This document shows positions 11,773 through 24,844 of a DNA stretch of 64,000 nucleotides, in pieces (position 1 is the stretch's first letter; every line of letters starts with the position of its first letter). The stretch lies in assembly GCA_037043455.1 (NCBI GenBank), contig JAWPHD010010985.1:23875-87874 (forward strand), written 5' to 3'. The notes beneath the pieces are model-generated. The model searched no databases and was not told the origin of the DNA. It worked only from the letters and a program-made list of their open reading frames with translations. The DNA comes from Cyrtodaria siliqua. Its lineage: Eukaryota > Mollusca > Bivalvia > Adapedonta > Hiatellidae. The position numbers were made by a program, and so were the translations under genes.

Positions 11773-12050
11773 AATGGTGTATACAGCAATAGTTCAAATA
11801 GTTCGAACTGGTGTATATTGCTTTAGGTCAAAGTAAAAACTGATGTTTACTGCATAAGGTCAAATAGTTCAAACAGGTGTATACTGCATTAGGTTAAATA
11901 GTTCAAACAGGTGTATACTGCATTAGGTTAAATAGTTCAAACAGGTGTATACTGCATTAGGTTAAATAGTTCAAACAGGTGTATACTGCATTAGGTCAAA
12001 TAGTTTATACTGGTGTATACTGCACAAAATGATACATACTGCATTAGTTC
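11773..12050 (+). repeat. 34-bp minisatellite
   Basis: The unit is AGGTTAAATAGTTCAAAC followed by AGGTGTATACTGCATT. The central copies are exactly 34 bp apart (the ATACTG block at 11881, 11915 and 11949). Units decay towards both ends, with about seven or eight recognisable. Confidence 0.85.
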
Positions 12051-15000
12051 AAACTTAAAAAGTGCGTAATTTAAATATTTCTGGTATATAAATGTACATG
12101 TGCGTATTATCTGTTTCTGGACTTCTTAAAAATTATTTATTAACTTGAATCCAAGGCAGCACATACTAACAATGAATTAATGGCGGGACATATAGTAGAA
12201 CTAATACGGTATATGTTTTATTTATCTAAATTTCGTTTGTGTTTTTGTAAAGTAACAATTCTTAATTCTAAATACATATATTTAGCAATAAATACACATA
12301 TAACAAACTACTAACTACACCTACACACATGTATAATTTTATACATTACTAACAGGTAGCGTGTTTTTTTAAATTAAATTTAAATAATATTGTATCAAAT
12401 CCAATATGTAGGTTGTAACGGCTATTTACATGCCTTACGATTAATCACAACACCGAATATAGATATATAAAGGACAACGTAAACATGTCAAAATGAGAAC
12501 ACAAATATTATTTTTGCATTTTTTGGTTTAAGTGTACCCTGCCACGTGACCCTGCATAGTCTGTTTTGTTTGCAGTAGAACAGTCGTTTTCAAAAGAAAT
12601 GCAGCTGGTATTAAAGCGTGATATTTTACGAAATTCTTCACAATTATATATTTTAGCCTAAACCTGGGATGCTTCCTTGACATTTAGGATGATACACATT
12701 TCATGAATCTATTTTTTTTTTTACATTTTACAAAACAATGCAATAGATGAGATAGTGAAAATGGGAACCCTTGTAGTTTGAGGTCACCTAAAAAGGAACT
12801 ACGGCACAGGCACCACTTAAACTACGACGGGCCTTATACTAGCAACAAGTATCTAAATAGTGCCGCTAATTTATTCAGAGTACAATAATTTAATAAATAG
12901 CAACCATGGACATGAATTTAAATACATAGACGGTGATCAAATTAAGTTAATACACTGCCTTTACTACATAAACTGTAACTGGCTTTCAATAAACGTAAAT
13001 AATGACCTTTTATTGCTTTGATTATCGTATTATCTATATAAGCCCCAGTGAAATATATAACTTTCTTCTTTTTTTATTAAAAAACAACAAAAATCTTATT
13101 ACATAAACAATTAAGTCATGTTTATATTATATAAACAAGTCATGTTTAGTGGCTTCATTCTATATCTCGGTTCTGTTTGTGAACACAAACAAAATGATGC
13201 TATTATATATTTAGGTTATAAAACATTAATGTGGTATATATGAAACAGAAACAATGTGAAACAATTTTTTTCTCGTTTTTACCAATACATTCGCACCATT
13301 ATACACACGAGTGTATTGCAAAGTGGTGCAAAAGTGGTGCAAAATTGCACAACTAATAGTATTATATGAAACGCAACTCATACAGCCGTACTTCTGTATA
13401 TGAAACGCAACTCATACAGCCGTACTTCTGTCTTAAACATGTTAGTTATCTACCTTCAAAGGAATACGGAGTTGTTCGGCGCATCAACAAAAACATGTTA
13501 TATGGTGCCAACAATGTATTTTTTAACTTAAAGGATTATGTCCCCTTATGTGTAGAGATAGAACTTAGAACTCATACTTTTATACTTTTACATGCAACGT
13601 CCACTTTTATGTAGCCTGCTATGACTAAATAAAAAATACGAACTTGGTAATATGTGCAATGGATTATCTTTGGCTTAGGTCTTTATCAAGGTTATGTGTA
13701 GTGAATAATTCACACATTAAAAACAAATGTGTGTTTATTATTGAAATTAGCATTATTTGAGTTATTATTTATCTGCTTTAATTGTTTTGTCAAAGGGATT
13801 ACACATACGGTGTATACTCCTTAAGACAACAAGTCGCACTCACACGTGTACAGGAATCAAAACACTCTTATTACACGTTAAAGCTACACATTTCAGATAA
13901 AAGAGTGTACACATTTAAGCGTTTTTATAAACACAAGAAAGCGTATTAGTGAGGTTATATATATAAAAAAAAATAATTCATTACTGGTGCGTTTTATATG
14001 GATTGTGTAGCTTTAAGACAATACAAAAAGTCGCACTTAACTTACTGTACATATTAATAAAGATATTATTCCAATCAATAAGGTGGCTACGCATATTGTA
14101 CGCGCAAACACGGGCGAATTTCCATGATTAATGAATACTATTGAATCAAATTATAAACAAATGCGTTATTTTTCTTTAATATTACTGATATAGAAGATAA
14201 ATAAAAGCATTCGTTTTTTTTATGCACCGATGACGTCTTGTACAGTTATATGCGATTGTAAGTAAAAACGGTTCGTCATTTTGTATTTTTTTGTTGTTGT
14301 TTAAACACATATATAAAAACAGGAATGTTCATATTTTTATAATTATAATTCATAGTTTAAACACAACGATAATAGATGTGTTGTTTTAGGGCAAACGTTA
14401 CCTAAATTGCCAATCAACATACATCGAGACATACAACTTGACCTGGTTACCATGGAAACATAAAACTCGACGTGGTTACCATGGAATCATAGAACTTGAC
14501 CTGTTTAACACATTACACTTCTGAAGTAGCATGTATCAACCCACAGACATATTAATAAACAGATAGGAAACTTCCTATCTTAACCAATGAAGTAACCAAA
14601 ATATCACGTGGCATCTTAACTTTTCCTTCTATCTTCTCTCTCAATTATTCACCGATTTTGATGAGAATACATCCAAAAGATTCATAGTGAATAGCAAAAT
14701 GGTATTATAATAATTTATGTTTATTTTCAAAATAAGAAATTGTATAAAAAAATGTTTAAAGTTTAAAATGTCATCATTTTTCGCTTTTCTCTTAAAAATC
14801 AATGTTTTGACATAGTCAAAGTTTCCATCAAACTCCTTTTTTGCCCTCAATGTAAGAGAAAACAAAATACTATCATTAGAAAGAATATTAAATTTGAGAT
14901 GGTATTTGGCTTGAATGAAACTTGTATCTATAAAACTCTTCATGATATGTGTGTTTAAAGTTGGGAAATATTTTGTGAAATTTTCGAACTGTGCCACTTG

Positions 15001-15301
15001 AAATTTACACAATTTTTATAGTGTCCAATCTATTTGTTATTAGGTCTGTGATCAACCTTAAAAGTATGCTAACATGTTGAATATTGTGGACTATTGTAGA
15101 AGCAAAATACTTAAGTTTCAGACACCGACGTCTCTTTTTCTAGGTTACGTTTACCAGACTCTTCTTTGCTTCTAAACATACGTAGCTTATCTCTTGGCCA
15201 ACATCCAATACAGCTGCATTGTCGTGGTCTGATCAAATATTCACTTGTTGCTAGTCCACACTCGATGCTGTGCTTCTTCTGACTTCCCCTCTGGTATTAA
15301 A
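12051..15301. other. Long AT-rich spacer with minor repeats
   Basis: It includes a 31-bp direct duplication at about 13368-13430 (GAAACGCAACTCATACAGCC start). Three copies of a roughly 29-bp unit lie at about 14430-14515 (GACCTGGTTACCATGGAA core). An open stretch on the minus strand at 14641-15012 has strong Ile/Asn/Phe/Lys bias expected of AT-rich DNA and no motif. No gene is called. Confidence 0.45.
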
Positions 15302-15420
15302 TCAACAAATCAGGAGCCGAGTTGCCAATGCTACGGCGACAACAACTGCATTGAACGCTGTCCGACTTTGACCATTGCTTGTTTCGTATATTACAGGTGG
15401 ACCTTCGCCGCTACACTCAT
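15302..15420 (-). CDS. Candidate last exon of a GPI-anchored protein
   Basis: On the minus strand a pyrimidine-rich acceptor (TTTGTTCTACTCCAG) opens an exon entering in phase 1. It reads ECSGEGPPVIYETSNGQS, continues RTAFNAVVVAVALATRLLIC and then stops (TGA at 15304-15302). Small residues (TSNGQS) followed by a short spacer and a C-terminal hydrophobic run with no basic end is the layout of a GPI-attachment signal. The stretch is more GC-rich than its surroundings. The Cys near the start in a phase-1 last exon would suit a Ly6/three-finger or similar small cell-surface protein, but that is speculation. Upstream exons should lie at higher coordinates; I could not identify them. It could also be a chance open stretch. 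Confidence 0.35.
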
Positions 15421-15525
15421 CTGGAGTAGAACAAATATAAACATAATAAGTAAGAACAATAGCTATATTTATGATATGTCGTGTCATTTGGTTATCTCCA
15501 CATTTTGTATCTGTTACACGTCTTG

Positions 15526-16001
15526 TATACAGAAAGGAAAATGAAACGCGACATGGGAATTTATGCTATATATTGTATGTACAATATGCTCCTATTAATC
15601 GAATGGTACATGGCTACGTAAGATATTTCCTTTCGGAAAAAAGACTAAAATAACACGTAACACAGCAAATAGCATTCCTTCAAAGTTTCATTATTGAGTA
15701 CGCGTTTGACTCAAGCATGTGAGCAAACTTAGGATGCACAATTTTGCAAACTCTTTACGTTGAATACTGTACTGAACTGGCTCAATTTTTCAAAGAGGAA
15801 CTTGAAAATTTATGAATTTCTTGTTACAACGTGTACTGTATTTACAACATCACAGTTGTGTCATTTCTCTAACTAACTGCGACTTTTGTTTTTTTAAAAC
15901 ATCTTGGGATTTCCTTGGAATATATATGGAATTAAGTGTGCAGTATATATACTATGTATAGCGGAAATTCCCGTGTCGCGTTTCTTTTTCTTTTCAGTAT
16001 A
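15526..16001 (+). mobile_element. MITE family J, copy 1
   Basis: It is about 476 bp with terminal inverted repeats of roughly 50 bp: TATACAGAAAGGAAA... at the left and ...CTTTTCAGTATA at the right. Both arms include AGCGGAAAT / ATTTxxGCTATA sequence. The body matches 54371-54856 in the same orientation and 61645-62115 inverted. There is no coding capacity. TA at the borders suggests a Tc1/mariner-type target site. Confidence 0.85.
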
Positions 16002-16058
16002 TTTCGTTATTGTTTCAATGCCTCGCATTCCCAACCTCTGAAATGCATCAATAGTGAA

Positions 16059-16256
16059 GCGCTGTGGTCTAGTGGTAGAGCGTTGGACCCATGATCCAAA
16101 AGTCGTGGGTTCGAACCCCGCCATTGCCATATGCGTTGTTTCCCTGAGCAAGACACTTTATCTGCATTTGCTTAGTACTGGTTCTACCCAGGAAGACATC
16201 GAGAGTGATTCAAATAAGTTCATAGAGCTTTCGTTACAATCGATGTAAAATAAATA
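16059..16256 (+). mobile_element. tRNA-headed SINE family B, copy 1
   Basis: The head folds like a tRNA, with D-arm GGTCTAGTGGTAGAGC, anticodon stem TTGGA/TCCAA around a loop containing CAT, and T-arm GTGGGTTCGAACCCCGC. The acceptor arms do not pair, so it is a SINE head. The body includes CCTGAGCAAGACACTTTATC, GGTTCTACCCAGGAAGACATC and ends AATCGATGTAAAATAAATAAG. The body is shared with 52156-52360. Confidence 0.8.
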
Positions 16257-17944
16257 AGTTTAAACTAACCTCTGAAACTGCATTCTACCTCCATCTAAAA
16301 TAACTATAATTTGCAATGGAAATGAACGTTGCCAAAGTCCTTTTTGTTGTCTAATCTAGTGTATATATAGTTTGTTTGAGTTGGGCAAAAAAGACAATAT
16401 AATACCTTTTAAAAATATTAGCTCAGTGGAAATGAACGTTGCCACAGTCCTTAGTTTAACTAGACAGTTTGGAAAATAGACATGTGTGCAAACAGTATAA
16501 TTTAATTATTGCGTGGTTATACACCATGCCTTTCATTGCATTTCAATAATTATTTACAATAGAGATATTGTAAGGTACACAACTCTATATCATTGAGAGT
16601 GCTCCAATTAATTGCATGTGTCGATTCGTTTTGCTAACTGGATGGAAATCGAAGCTAGTTTGAAAGGTTTGCCAATAGTGAACCCACGTTGGAACGGTCA
16701 GTGGCAAAAAGGCCCCTGTGGGGTTTAAGCAAATACTAGAGTGCAACAATCCTCACTCTTACCTTATTGGTCGGTCTGTCTGTCTGTCTGTCTGTCTGTC
16801 TGTGTCTGTCTGTCTGTCTATGTGTCTGTCTGTCTGTCTACGACTACGTGACATATTCGAGTAAATATCAGCAGTCCTAATCGTGTTATCCAATAACGCG
16901 TTTGCTGTTGGTACTAATTGCTTGTTGATTATATGTATATCTACGCGAAATATCGTAATTTTCTAGACATACTTAACTAAAGATAACGTCTCTGTTTAAA
17001 CGAAGAAAGGTATTTATTTATTTTTATAATTTTCGGTGTGGCATCTAGGACGAAACGTTGCAGACGTCTTTGCAAAACGTGTTTGAGTTTCCGTTATATT
17101 TCGAAGGTTATAATTTTAGGGAAGATACACCCAATTATAAATTATACCTAACCGGAAGCGGGTAATACAATTTGTTTCTGCCAGGAATCACTATGAAAAT
17201 GGCGTTCATTCTCATGTTTATGAAACGGAAACGTCAGAAGTACTGTTAAATAAATAATTTATTGGGCTAAAATTATTCTCCATCAATTATTTCATTTGTT
17301 TAACTGCATTTGAAGAAAAATAATTTAATACTCATTCTGCCCGTTCTCACTTTTTGAAGTCAGGCAGGCGCGCGCTCACGTCTTTGGTTGTGACCAGCTC
17401 TGTAAAATGCCGCGGAGTAATATGTGTTTTGTGAGAAATTCAAAAGTCCTAGGTTCAATCTCACTGGCATTGGATGCATAAAGTGTCTTTATATATGACA
17501 CTCCTATACTTGGAGCCTATGGGAATTGAATTGGGTGTATCTTCCTTATTTAACCATACAAAAACACGCGATGATATGTTTCCGCTAATTTCCAACCCCA
17601 TAGTCGTTCGCATCCTTAGAGCTAAAAGAAGCCATCACTCTTTGATTTGCATATGTACTTGTCACCTTCTAGCACTAATGAAGCAATCCGTTAAGGCGTG
17701 TTGCTATCATATAGTGCCTTCAATGAGTCATTTCAAGTTGAGTATGGCAAACAGATCATATTCATCAACCACGATTGCTGCCTAAGATACCGAATGTAAA
17801 GAACGGAAAAAACACAGGTCGTTAGAAACTATGCTTTCAAAGGTAACAACGCACTGCTTGGCTTAGTTCAGTCTTTGGATTGATATTGGTACATTTAATC
17901 CACAAGGGGGCGCTGTTTATTAATTACATATCAAGCAACTTTTC
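16257..17944. other. Spacer with a TCTG microsatellite
   Basis: A 19-bp block (GTGGAAATGAACGTTGCCA-like) is repeated near 16318 and 16428. A TCTG tract runs at about 16767-16841. A tRNA-like remnant (CTAGGTTCAATCTCACTGG) lies near 17448. No gene seen. Confidence 0.45.
16767..16841 (+). repeat. (TCTG)n microsatellite
   Basis: Nearly pure TCTG repeats, interrupted by TGTG and TATG. Confidence 0.95.
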
Positions 17945-18150
17945 TACTCAAGTGAGTTCGGAGTGATAAGACAGATTGCATAAAACGAAACAGACAAAAC
18001 TGAGAAGGTATATTTTATTTGTATACTTATCGGTAAAGTATTCTTATCTGTTCGGAGTGATAAGACAGATTGCATAAAACGAAACAGACAAAACTGAGAA
18101 GGTATTTTATATGTATACTTATCTGTGAAATACACTTATCTGTGAAGTTG
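17945..18150 (+). repeat. About 105-bp direct duplication
   Basis: GTTCGGAGTGATAAGACAG and the following CATAAAACGAAACAGAC, AACTGAGAAGGTA and TACTTATC blocks occur twice, near 17948 and 18052, with few differences. Confidence 0.85.
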
Positions 18151-19789
18151 TTAATTGATTAAACTTTGGGAGAAAAACAGCTTGGCGGCACCACAATGGC
18201 ATCATTCAATTGATTTTAAAACGTGATTATCGTGATACATGAACTTTCTTATCATTTATATCAAGTAGCGGACGATTTAAATACAACCAAGTCAATATGT
18301 GCGTAGGACATTCACCTCATATTCTAATATAAGCACTAAACATTTCGCCATGGGAAAAAACTGCTACAAAATATAAAACTTATTTCCGAAGCGTCTAACT
18401 CTTTTACAGGTATACAGGAAGTAAATCACTGTGGTATTCATGCCTGGTGTAGTGTCTGGTGTAGTCGAAAGGAGTTCCCAAATAATATATAATCCCTAAC
18501 TTTTATTGTGATCAAAGGCATTTTTGAGTATTTGAGGCCTGTTCTTCTGGCTGAAATGACTTCATTGACTTGTTTGTGATAGCTAAAAAACATTTGCATG
18601 TTTGTATGATAATGAGGATTTTATTTATAAAACTGAACGTTTTGAAAGTGGTGCCGAATGAATGCAGTTTGTTCACGATGTCAACAAAGATCAGAATTTT
18701 CTTTTCTTATATTTGGCACATGACCCCTACTATTCTCAGCAGTTTTCTAGAGAGGCAGGTCTCATGACTAAGAACATGTAAGTGAATCTTAGTTTGAATT
18801 TCATTTTGAAAAATGGCGAACTAGAAAGTTTGGACAATATTGCATTGGACTCAATGGGCTTTGATTTACTTCCGGTACACCTACATGCAACTGCCATTCG
18901 TACAAACTCGGTCACCTCCGGCTATGCACGAGATATGATTCCATGGCTGTTGCGAATGATGGACAGTGATACCGACCACCAAATAATGATTATAACTCGA
19001 GTGGGCTTCTGTAAATTATCGAAACTTATTGTGTCGTTCAAAAGCACGCTTTCGCGTGTTTCTAATGATATCAGATCGATATCTGTGGATAGTTAAACCA
19101 CAGAGACAAATGCCATTAACATTTCAAAACATTACAGCACAGTCAAAAGTTAGATTATCATGTTTATTACCGCACGTGATAAGGTATTCGATTCAACTAA
19201 ATCTTGTTTAAAACCTAATTTTCGAAGAAAAGATATTTTCATTCAAAATGCACTTAGGTTATCTTCTTGTTCACCAATATTATTACACATATAAAACAAA
19301 TAAGAAACTAATTATGGAAACAAATCAAAACGAATGGCGGCTGTTCATGATATAAGAGTAAGATAGCAAACATGAAGTGTTTCGGCATCATAATTCATAT
19401 CGATAGGCATCTTGTAAAGGGGCAAAACGGCATCTTGTGGGTAGATTTAAACTCACAGGGGAAAAGCAATAACGCACGTCTACAAATATTTATTTTTTCA
19501 TTTCACACCCACACACACACGCATGCACGCACGCACGTACGCACGCACACATATATGACTTTTTGAAAAACGAGTTAACATACACACACTCATACAGAAT
19601 TAAACATTATTAAAGAACACTTCAAGCACCCAAGTTAAATTCGCCCGATATCATAGTCAATCCACCATTCTCCCTGTAGTATCTAGACCCCATGCCTTGA
19701 ATTGATGGCTAAATGTATGTGAACTTTTTTCTTAGAGAAAATGTTAAGATATTAAAATGCGGTGTACGTTGTTTGTGAGATGAATATCT
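18151..19789. other. Spacer, no supported gene
   Basis: An open stretch of 104 codons at 18782-19096 (+) has no motif or splice support and is not called. A CA/CG-type dinucleotide tract lies at about 19507-19556. Confidence 0.4.
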
Positions 19790-20236
19790 GATCAGACTAC
19801 ACAACTTACCAACCAATCAGCAGGTAGGGGAAAAGATACAGGGTAAAATTCGGAGCTTTTACACAGAATCTCTTGATTTTGATTGGTTGACAAGGTAAAC
19901 AAACCAAAAAATCTTGATAAAAAAAAAGAAATAAAACTTTTGAAGAGTACTGATAAAAGTTAAATCATGCATTTGTGCATTGTATTCATAATTTGTTGCA
20001 TAATAAAAAAAAAAGGAGTATATTTTACATTTTCCTCATGTTTCTACATGCAAGTAGGTGGGTCAGCATCATCCGAGCCAAACAGCTTTTTCAAAATATA
20101 CGTTTCTTTGATAGAACTAAGATAGGTCTTTCAAAACAAGTAAGCAAAAACATAGCTTCTTATATTAAGGAACTCAATACTGAGCTTAGAGCTATACTGT
20201 ATGTATATGGAAAATGAATTGGTATAGTATGACCAG
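19790..20236 (+). repeat. Dispersed repeat H, copy 1
   Basis: It is colinear with 39868-40275. Shared blocks include TTTGAAGAGTACT, TATATTTTACATTTTCCTCA, GCAAGTAGGTGGGTCAGCA and GGAAAATGAATTGGT. The copies differ mainly by small indels. No TIRs or coding frame seen. Confidence 0.75.
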
Positions 20237-20518
20237 CTCTTATGGTTTTATATTCTGCACCGAACATAGAGCTATAAATTAAAACCACTCGTTCGAATAA
20301 TAGGTACAGTATGCGCAAGGTAACCCTTTTAAACACATAACATAAAACTCACCAAATATAGCGGGTCACGCCGATCGTTTTTGTAATCAACTTATTTGTT
20401 TGCTCTGTAGCTTCGTCTACTCTTAAACTTCCGATGCATTGTAGACTTCTTTTTTTTTAGTGCATACTGTTATATTTGTGAGTTGTATGCATGCACGTTC
20501 GAAAGTTGAACACTTCAT

Positions 20519-21674
20519 GGTCATATACCACTATTGCATTTCCCATAGACCTCTGTAGGACCATATTTTTCCCAGATCACATTTTTCACACGTGTGAAGA
20601 ATAGGATCCTATTCGTCACAGATGTGAAGAATGGGATCTCATTTTTCACACAACAGTCACATATTTCACATTTCCTGTGAAATATGTGATCGATGAAGGT
20701 TTTTGATGTGACATGAAATCGCATACTTCACATTTCAATTTAATGTGCAATTTTACCAAAAATGTGCATTTTTACATCTGAATCGCATTTTGCACATATT
20801 GCTGGGTTATGAACTCCGAAATGTATTTACAGTAAGTCGTATGCTATTAAGTTCGTAAGAAATGAGCATTCTAGATTGTAAACATTCTTAAAAACAGCAA
20901 TTTTTGATAAATCAATGGCACGTTAATTTTGACCCAGTGATCCAATCTGGTTGAAAACTGAACTTATAAAGATCTGACAGTCATAGACAATGAGTCCAAG
21001 AGTCCAAGAATGATTAGGATTGGTGACAAATGTAGTTACTACCGTGTGTAACATGTCAACATACGACATTGTTTGTTTTGTTTGTTTTCCAAGTTTAACG
21101 CCCGTTTTCAACTGTATTTCAGTCATGTACAGGCGGATAGTTTACCTAACCATATTTCCTGGGAAGGAAGGTACTAGACTCCCATCCTACGTAAGAAAAG
21201 TCAACTTTCTCACTTAAAGAGTCAGGTCGTTAGCGCCGCTAGTGAGCTCGAACCCATGACGCTCCATTAGTGATAAGCTTTTTGACATACGTATGCTGAA
21301 TCAAGGACAGGCAACTCTTCACAACGGTCCAGTAAATGGTTTAAACTCGAACCTGACCGAAATCGTATAATGGCCAAACATATTCTATCCTAACATGATT
21401 AGGAGTTTGCGCTAGATGGAAAACATGATAAAAATATGGTCACTTTTGAAAATTCAAGGGCTACAACCCCTGATCTAATATTCCGATTATGGTTATAATC
21501 GAACTTGGCCAAGATCTTGTGACCACATAATATTATTTGTTGCCAAGTTTGATCACGTTTACTTGAACAATGTGGCCACTACAGTGTGAACAAACCAGCA
21601 GTGGAAAATGGACAGACGGACGGACGGACAGACGTCGAAGGCAAAACAATAATAATTATATATCTGCCCCTCAA

Positions 21675-21723
<49 letters not shown>

Positions 21724-22325
21724 CCATAAATACGTTGCACCACTAAAAGGCACGGACAGAATCTGTGAAAAATGTGATTTTCTTGTTAACCCCTTTTTGG
21801 GGACATATGTCACATTTGAAAATATAAAGAATAGGTTCTTATTCTTCACAAGTGTGTGAAAATTGTGATCTGGGAAAAATATGGTCCTACAGACGACCTC
21901 CATTATATCATTTTGGCCTACAACACCTACTCCTACATCCGAACGGATGACAAAATCTAACCTTTTTAAAAGAACTATCTTAGAGACACTCAAAAATGAC
22001 TAGCAAATTGGGGATAATGTAATGCTTTCAGCCTCTAATATTTCACTGAAGGTGGGTACCCCGAGAATGGCAGTAAAGAAATTATACTTTTTGCAAACAT
22101 ACTCCCAGTACAATTGTACCCATAAAAATGCAATTTTCAGTCAACATATCCTAAATGAACATGTTTTATGTTGGAAATATCATTTTTGGATGCTGTATGG
22201 GGATTTGTTATGATTTGGAGAATTTAATTCAATCAGAATCTACCTTACAATCTGACTGTATGCCCTAATAGCCCCTATACATTCTTCAACCAATCAGAAG
22301 CCCTAAATAAATAGTGGTATGTGAC
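20519..22325. mobile_element. Possible foldback element with interrupted inverted repeats
   Basis: The outer ends GGTCATATACCACTATT (20519) and the reverse complement of AATAGTGGTATGTGACC (ending 22325) pair. Further in, about 20555-20610 (GTAGGACCATATTTTTCCCAG...) pairs with about 21835-21895. The left arm is also internally palindromic (CACACGTGTG and AATAGGATCCTATT). I see no clear target-site duplication, so the borders are provisional. Confidence 0.45.
21675..21723 (+). repeat. (GAT)n microsatellite
   Basis: About 16 perfect GAT units. Read on the minus strand it gives a poly-His open stretch, which is not a gene. Confidence 0.97.
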
Positions 22326-22490
22326 CTAAATTGGCAAGTGAATGGTCTTTTATTAATATATCAGCTGATACTATTTTAATTTGACAATTTTCGTTCTCGG
22401 TGTATGAAGTGGCAGTGAATGTATTATCCATATAAATAAATTCGCAATTTAAAAGAAGAAATACGATCCTATAAATAATGTATCGGGTTG

Positions 22491-22590
22491 GAGTTGAATT
22501 GAATTGTGGCTTACGGTGAACCAATACAAAAGGTATACGGCGCCAACAGGAAAACACATTCAAAGTCCAGCTTCTATTTACATTTCTTGA
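22491..22590 (+). repeat. Dispersed repeat E, copy 2 (partial)
   Basis: GAGTTGAATTGAATTG, then ACGGCGCCAACAGGAAAAC, matches the start of repeat E as seen at 62371 (GCGTCTAACAGGAAT on the minus strand). Confidence 0.5.
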
Positions 22591-23209
22591 AATTCTTTAC
22601 TGTATTTACTGAAATTGCTTATTTCTGCAAAAACATAAGGAAATTGATTACAGTTCTATGGGTGCAAAATCTTAATTTCTCAATTTGTTTTGAATTTTGC
22701 ACGTTCCGCCAAAATGATAAGTCAATAAGCAATCACAATATTAGTGACCTATCAATACTCATTGTGATTACCTATTCCGTAGCTTAAAAAAACAAATCTC
22801 GTCTAAAATTCTTATTTTCTGACAGAAAAAAGTACTGACTATAAACTTTTTAAAGGAGAGATACGACGAAAAAATAGCATCATTTATATATTCATATATA
22901 TTTTGTTGTATTTTTATCGACTGATTTGACATTGTTCAACTGTAGTGCCGAAGAAATTACTACTTTCGCGTATTCATGGATAACTTTGCTTTGCCTTCAA
23001 AGGAATTCGTTCATGCCTGATTTCAGGCAACGACCAATTAATCTCAAATCCGCTACTTCGTGAAAAAACATAGACATACCATCTCGAGAAGGATTTTCTT
23101 ATAATTGAATGCAGCAGTTACATAATCTCTCTATTTAATGATTAATGCTGTCTTTATCTATTATTTAAGTATTTGTTTATTATTTCGACTGTTTTTCCAA
23201 TCGCAGGAT
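22591..23209. other. Spacer, nothing recognised
   Basis: AT-rich with no supported feature. Confidence 0.4.
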
Positions 23210-23720
23210 TCTTTGGCTACCACTTATACTATTTATACTGGAACTAATGTTTCTACTACAGTATACAGCTACTTCCTACTATATCAATATTTTCCGGAAC
23301 CCAGCTGCTATATTAGGCTAGTTGGGTACGCGGGCTGTAGTTAGATAACTTAAAGAGTCATGACTATACATGTACATAGTATGTTTTATACTTATCAATT
23401 TATCAAAATGCTTTATCAAAAGAAAGTAGTTAGCTTGCATTATCAATATAAAGATATAAGACGACATTTGCCAAAGTTACTTCCCTTGACAAAAAATCCA
23501 CCATTTGTATTGCGACCGCAGCAGACGAAACGAGCAGTTGTTTTTATTGTGTTTTTTTCAGGTAAATTATTTATTTAAAGCAGTCTAAAGTAAATATTTA
23601 GACTTGAAACTTATTATTTAGAATTTCAGTTGCATTTTGGTTCTTGACGAAAAGTGACAAATACTCGCCAAAGGCTCAAGAGAAGAGATGTCACTCGCCA
23701 ACATAAGCTGAAATTCTAAG
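23210..23720 (+). repeat. Dispersed repeat I, copy 1
   Basis: It is colinear with 30235-30705. Shared blocks: ACAGCTACTTCCTACTA, GATAACTTAAAGA, CTTTATCAAAAGAAAGTA, AAAGTTACTTCCCTTGACAA and GTGAC...CTCGCxAxAGGCTC. No coding frame is conserved between the copies. Confidence 0.7.
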
Positions 23721-24844
23721 TATCCCACCGTCATGCGTTTTCGACGTTCTTGTGTTTTCTCGTATTCTCGTTCTTGTGTTATCTCGTATTATTTTGAATT
23801 GTGTTTGAGTTTAGAGTTCAGCATGTGAAGATTTGTTGACAAACACAATGAAATTCCATCGTTAATGTTTTCGAGAAAAATAAATATTCGAGTGGTTATT
23901 TGAAAGAAAATTAATACTACTCTACCCGTTCTTCCCGTTTCTCACTTATCCCACAACTTCTCTTCAAATAACTTGTTTAACTAGGCTACAAACGAGAAAA
24001 AATCATCACTAATTTAAAAATACAATACGCGTCTGTGAAGATTGAATCATTGTCAATACAAAGGTCTCGTGAAAAAAATGTCCGAAAGTTAGGCATGTAA
24101 TTGATTACTCCTGTTACACGTTTTCATGTCTGTTTCAATGTTCGAGTACTGTATATACGCTGTCAAAATAATCCTAAGTATAGAGGCTATGAAGAAAAAT
24201 GAAGATAAATCTTCACCATTAAGAAACAATTGTAAAGATTTCTCTTCATATACTCTATCCGGCTTAGTGTTTGCCATAGATTTATCGATAGTCTCCATTT
24301 AGTTTTGACCCTATTTTTTCAACCAATCAGTTGTCTCAGATTTTCAAATACTTGCACAAGTGTATTAGACAGAAATTCAACAACCCGGTGTGCAAATATG
24401 CGAACAGGGTGTGCAAAACAATTAGCTAACACGTGTTACGCGCCAATTCGCGACAAGTGGGTGTCTCTGGGGTAATTTATTTTCACAGATAAAGGTGAAA
24501 AAGGTGCATTTTAGATCATCTTTCTTCTATAATTGTAAACAAAACATTAACAATATTGAGACAGTAAGAGTTTGGAAGTGTTGTTTAACAAACAAAAACA
24601 AAAAACAAATTATTTTTTATACTTTTTACCCAACCCTCTCCTCCAAATATTGGCCGCGATTTTTCAAAAACGGCCGTGCAAAAGACGGCTGCGCGGTTGG
24701 CTGGCTAATACACTGACTTGCACCAATTATTCATGAAGATTTTACTACAAGCAGTCTTCGCGGTGAAGTGTGTGACCTATATAGAGACTATGGTATATGG
24801 CAAATACTAATTAGTGTTTACCATATGTTTTATCGATAGTCTCT
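23721..24844. other. Spacer with inverted-repeat remnants
   Basis: About 24170-24300 (CTTAGTATAGAGGCTATGAAGA ... ATCGATAGTCTCC) is echoed at about 24770-24845 and about 25005-25050. GTGTGTGACCTATATAGAGAC (24756) is inverted at CTCTATAAAGGTCACAC (24966). This looks like an older element broken by insertion of repeat E. Confidence 0.4.

Noticed and set aside
14641..15012. Minus-strand frame of 123 codons
   Set aside because: Ile/Asn/Lys/Phe-biased product expected of AT-rich DNA; no motif, splice support or second copy.
16059..16135. Functional tRNA gene (anticodon CAT)
   Set aside because: The anticodon and T arms pair well but the acceptor ends do not, and a SINE body follows directly.
18782..19096. 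Plus-strand frame of 104 codons, and a minus-strand Cys-containing stretch opposite it
   Set aside because: Neither has convincing splice sites on both sides or a recognisable domain.
21559..21993. Minus-strand frame of 144 codons with a poly-His run
   Set aside because: The His run is the GAT microsatellite and the flanks belong to inverted-repeat DNA.
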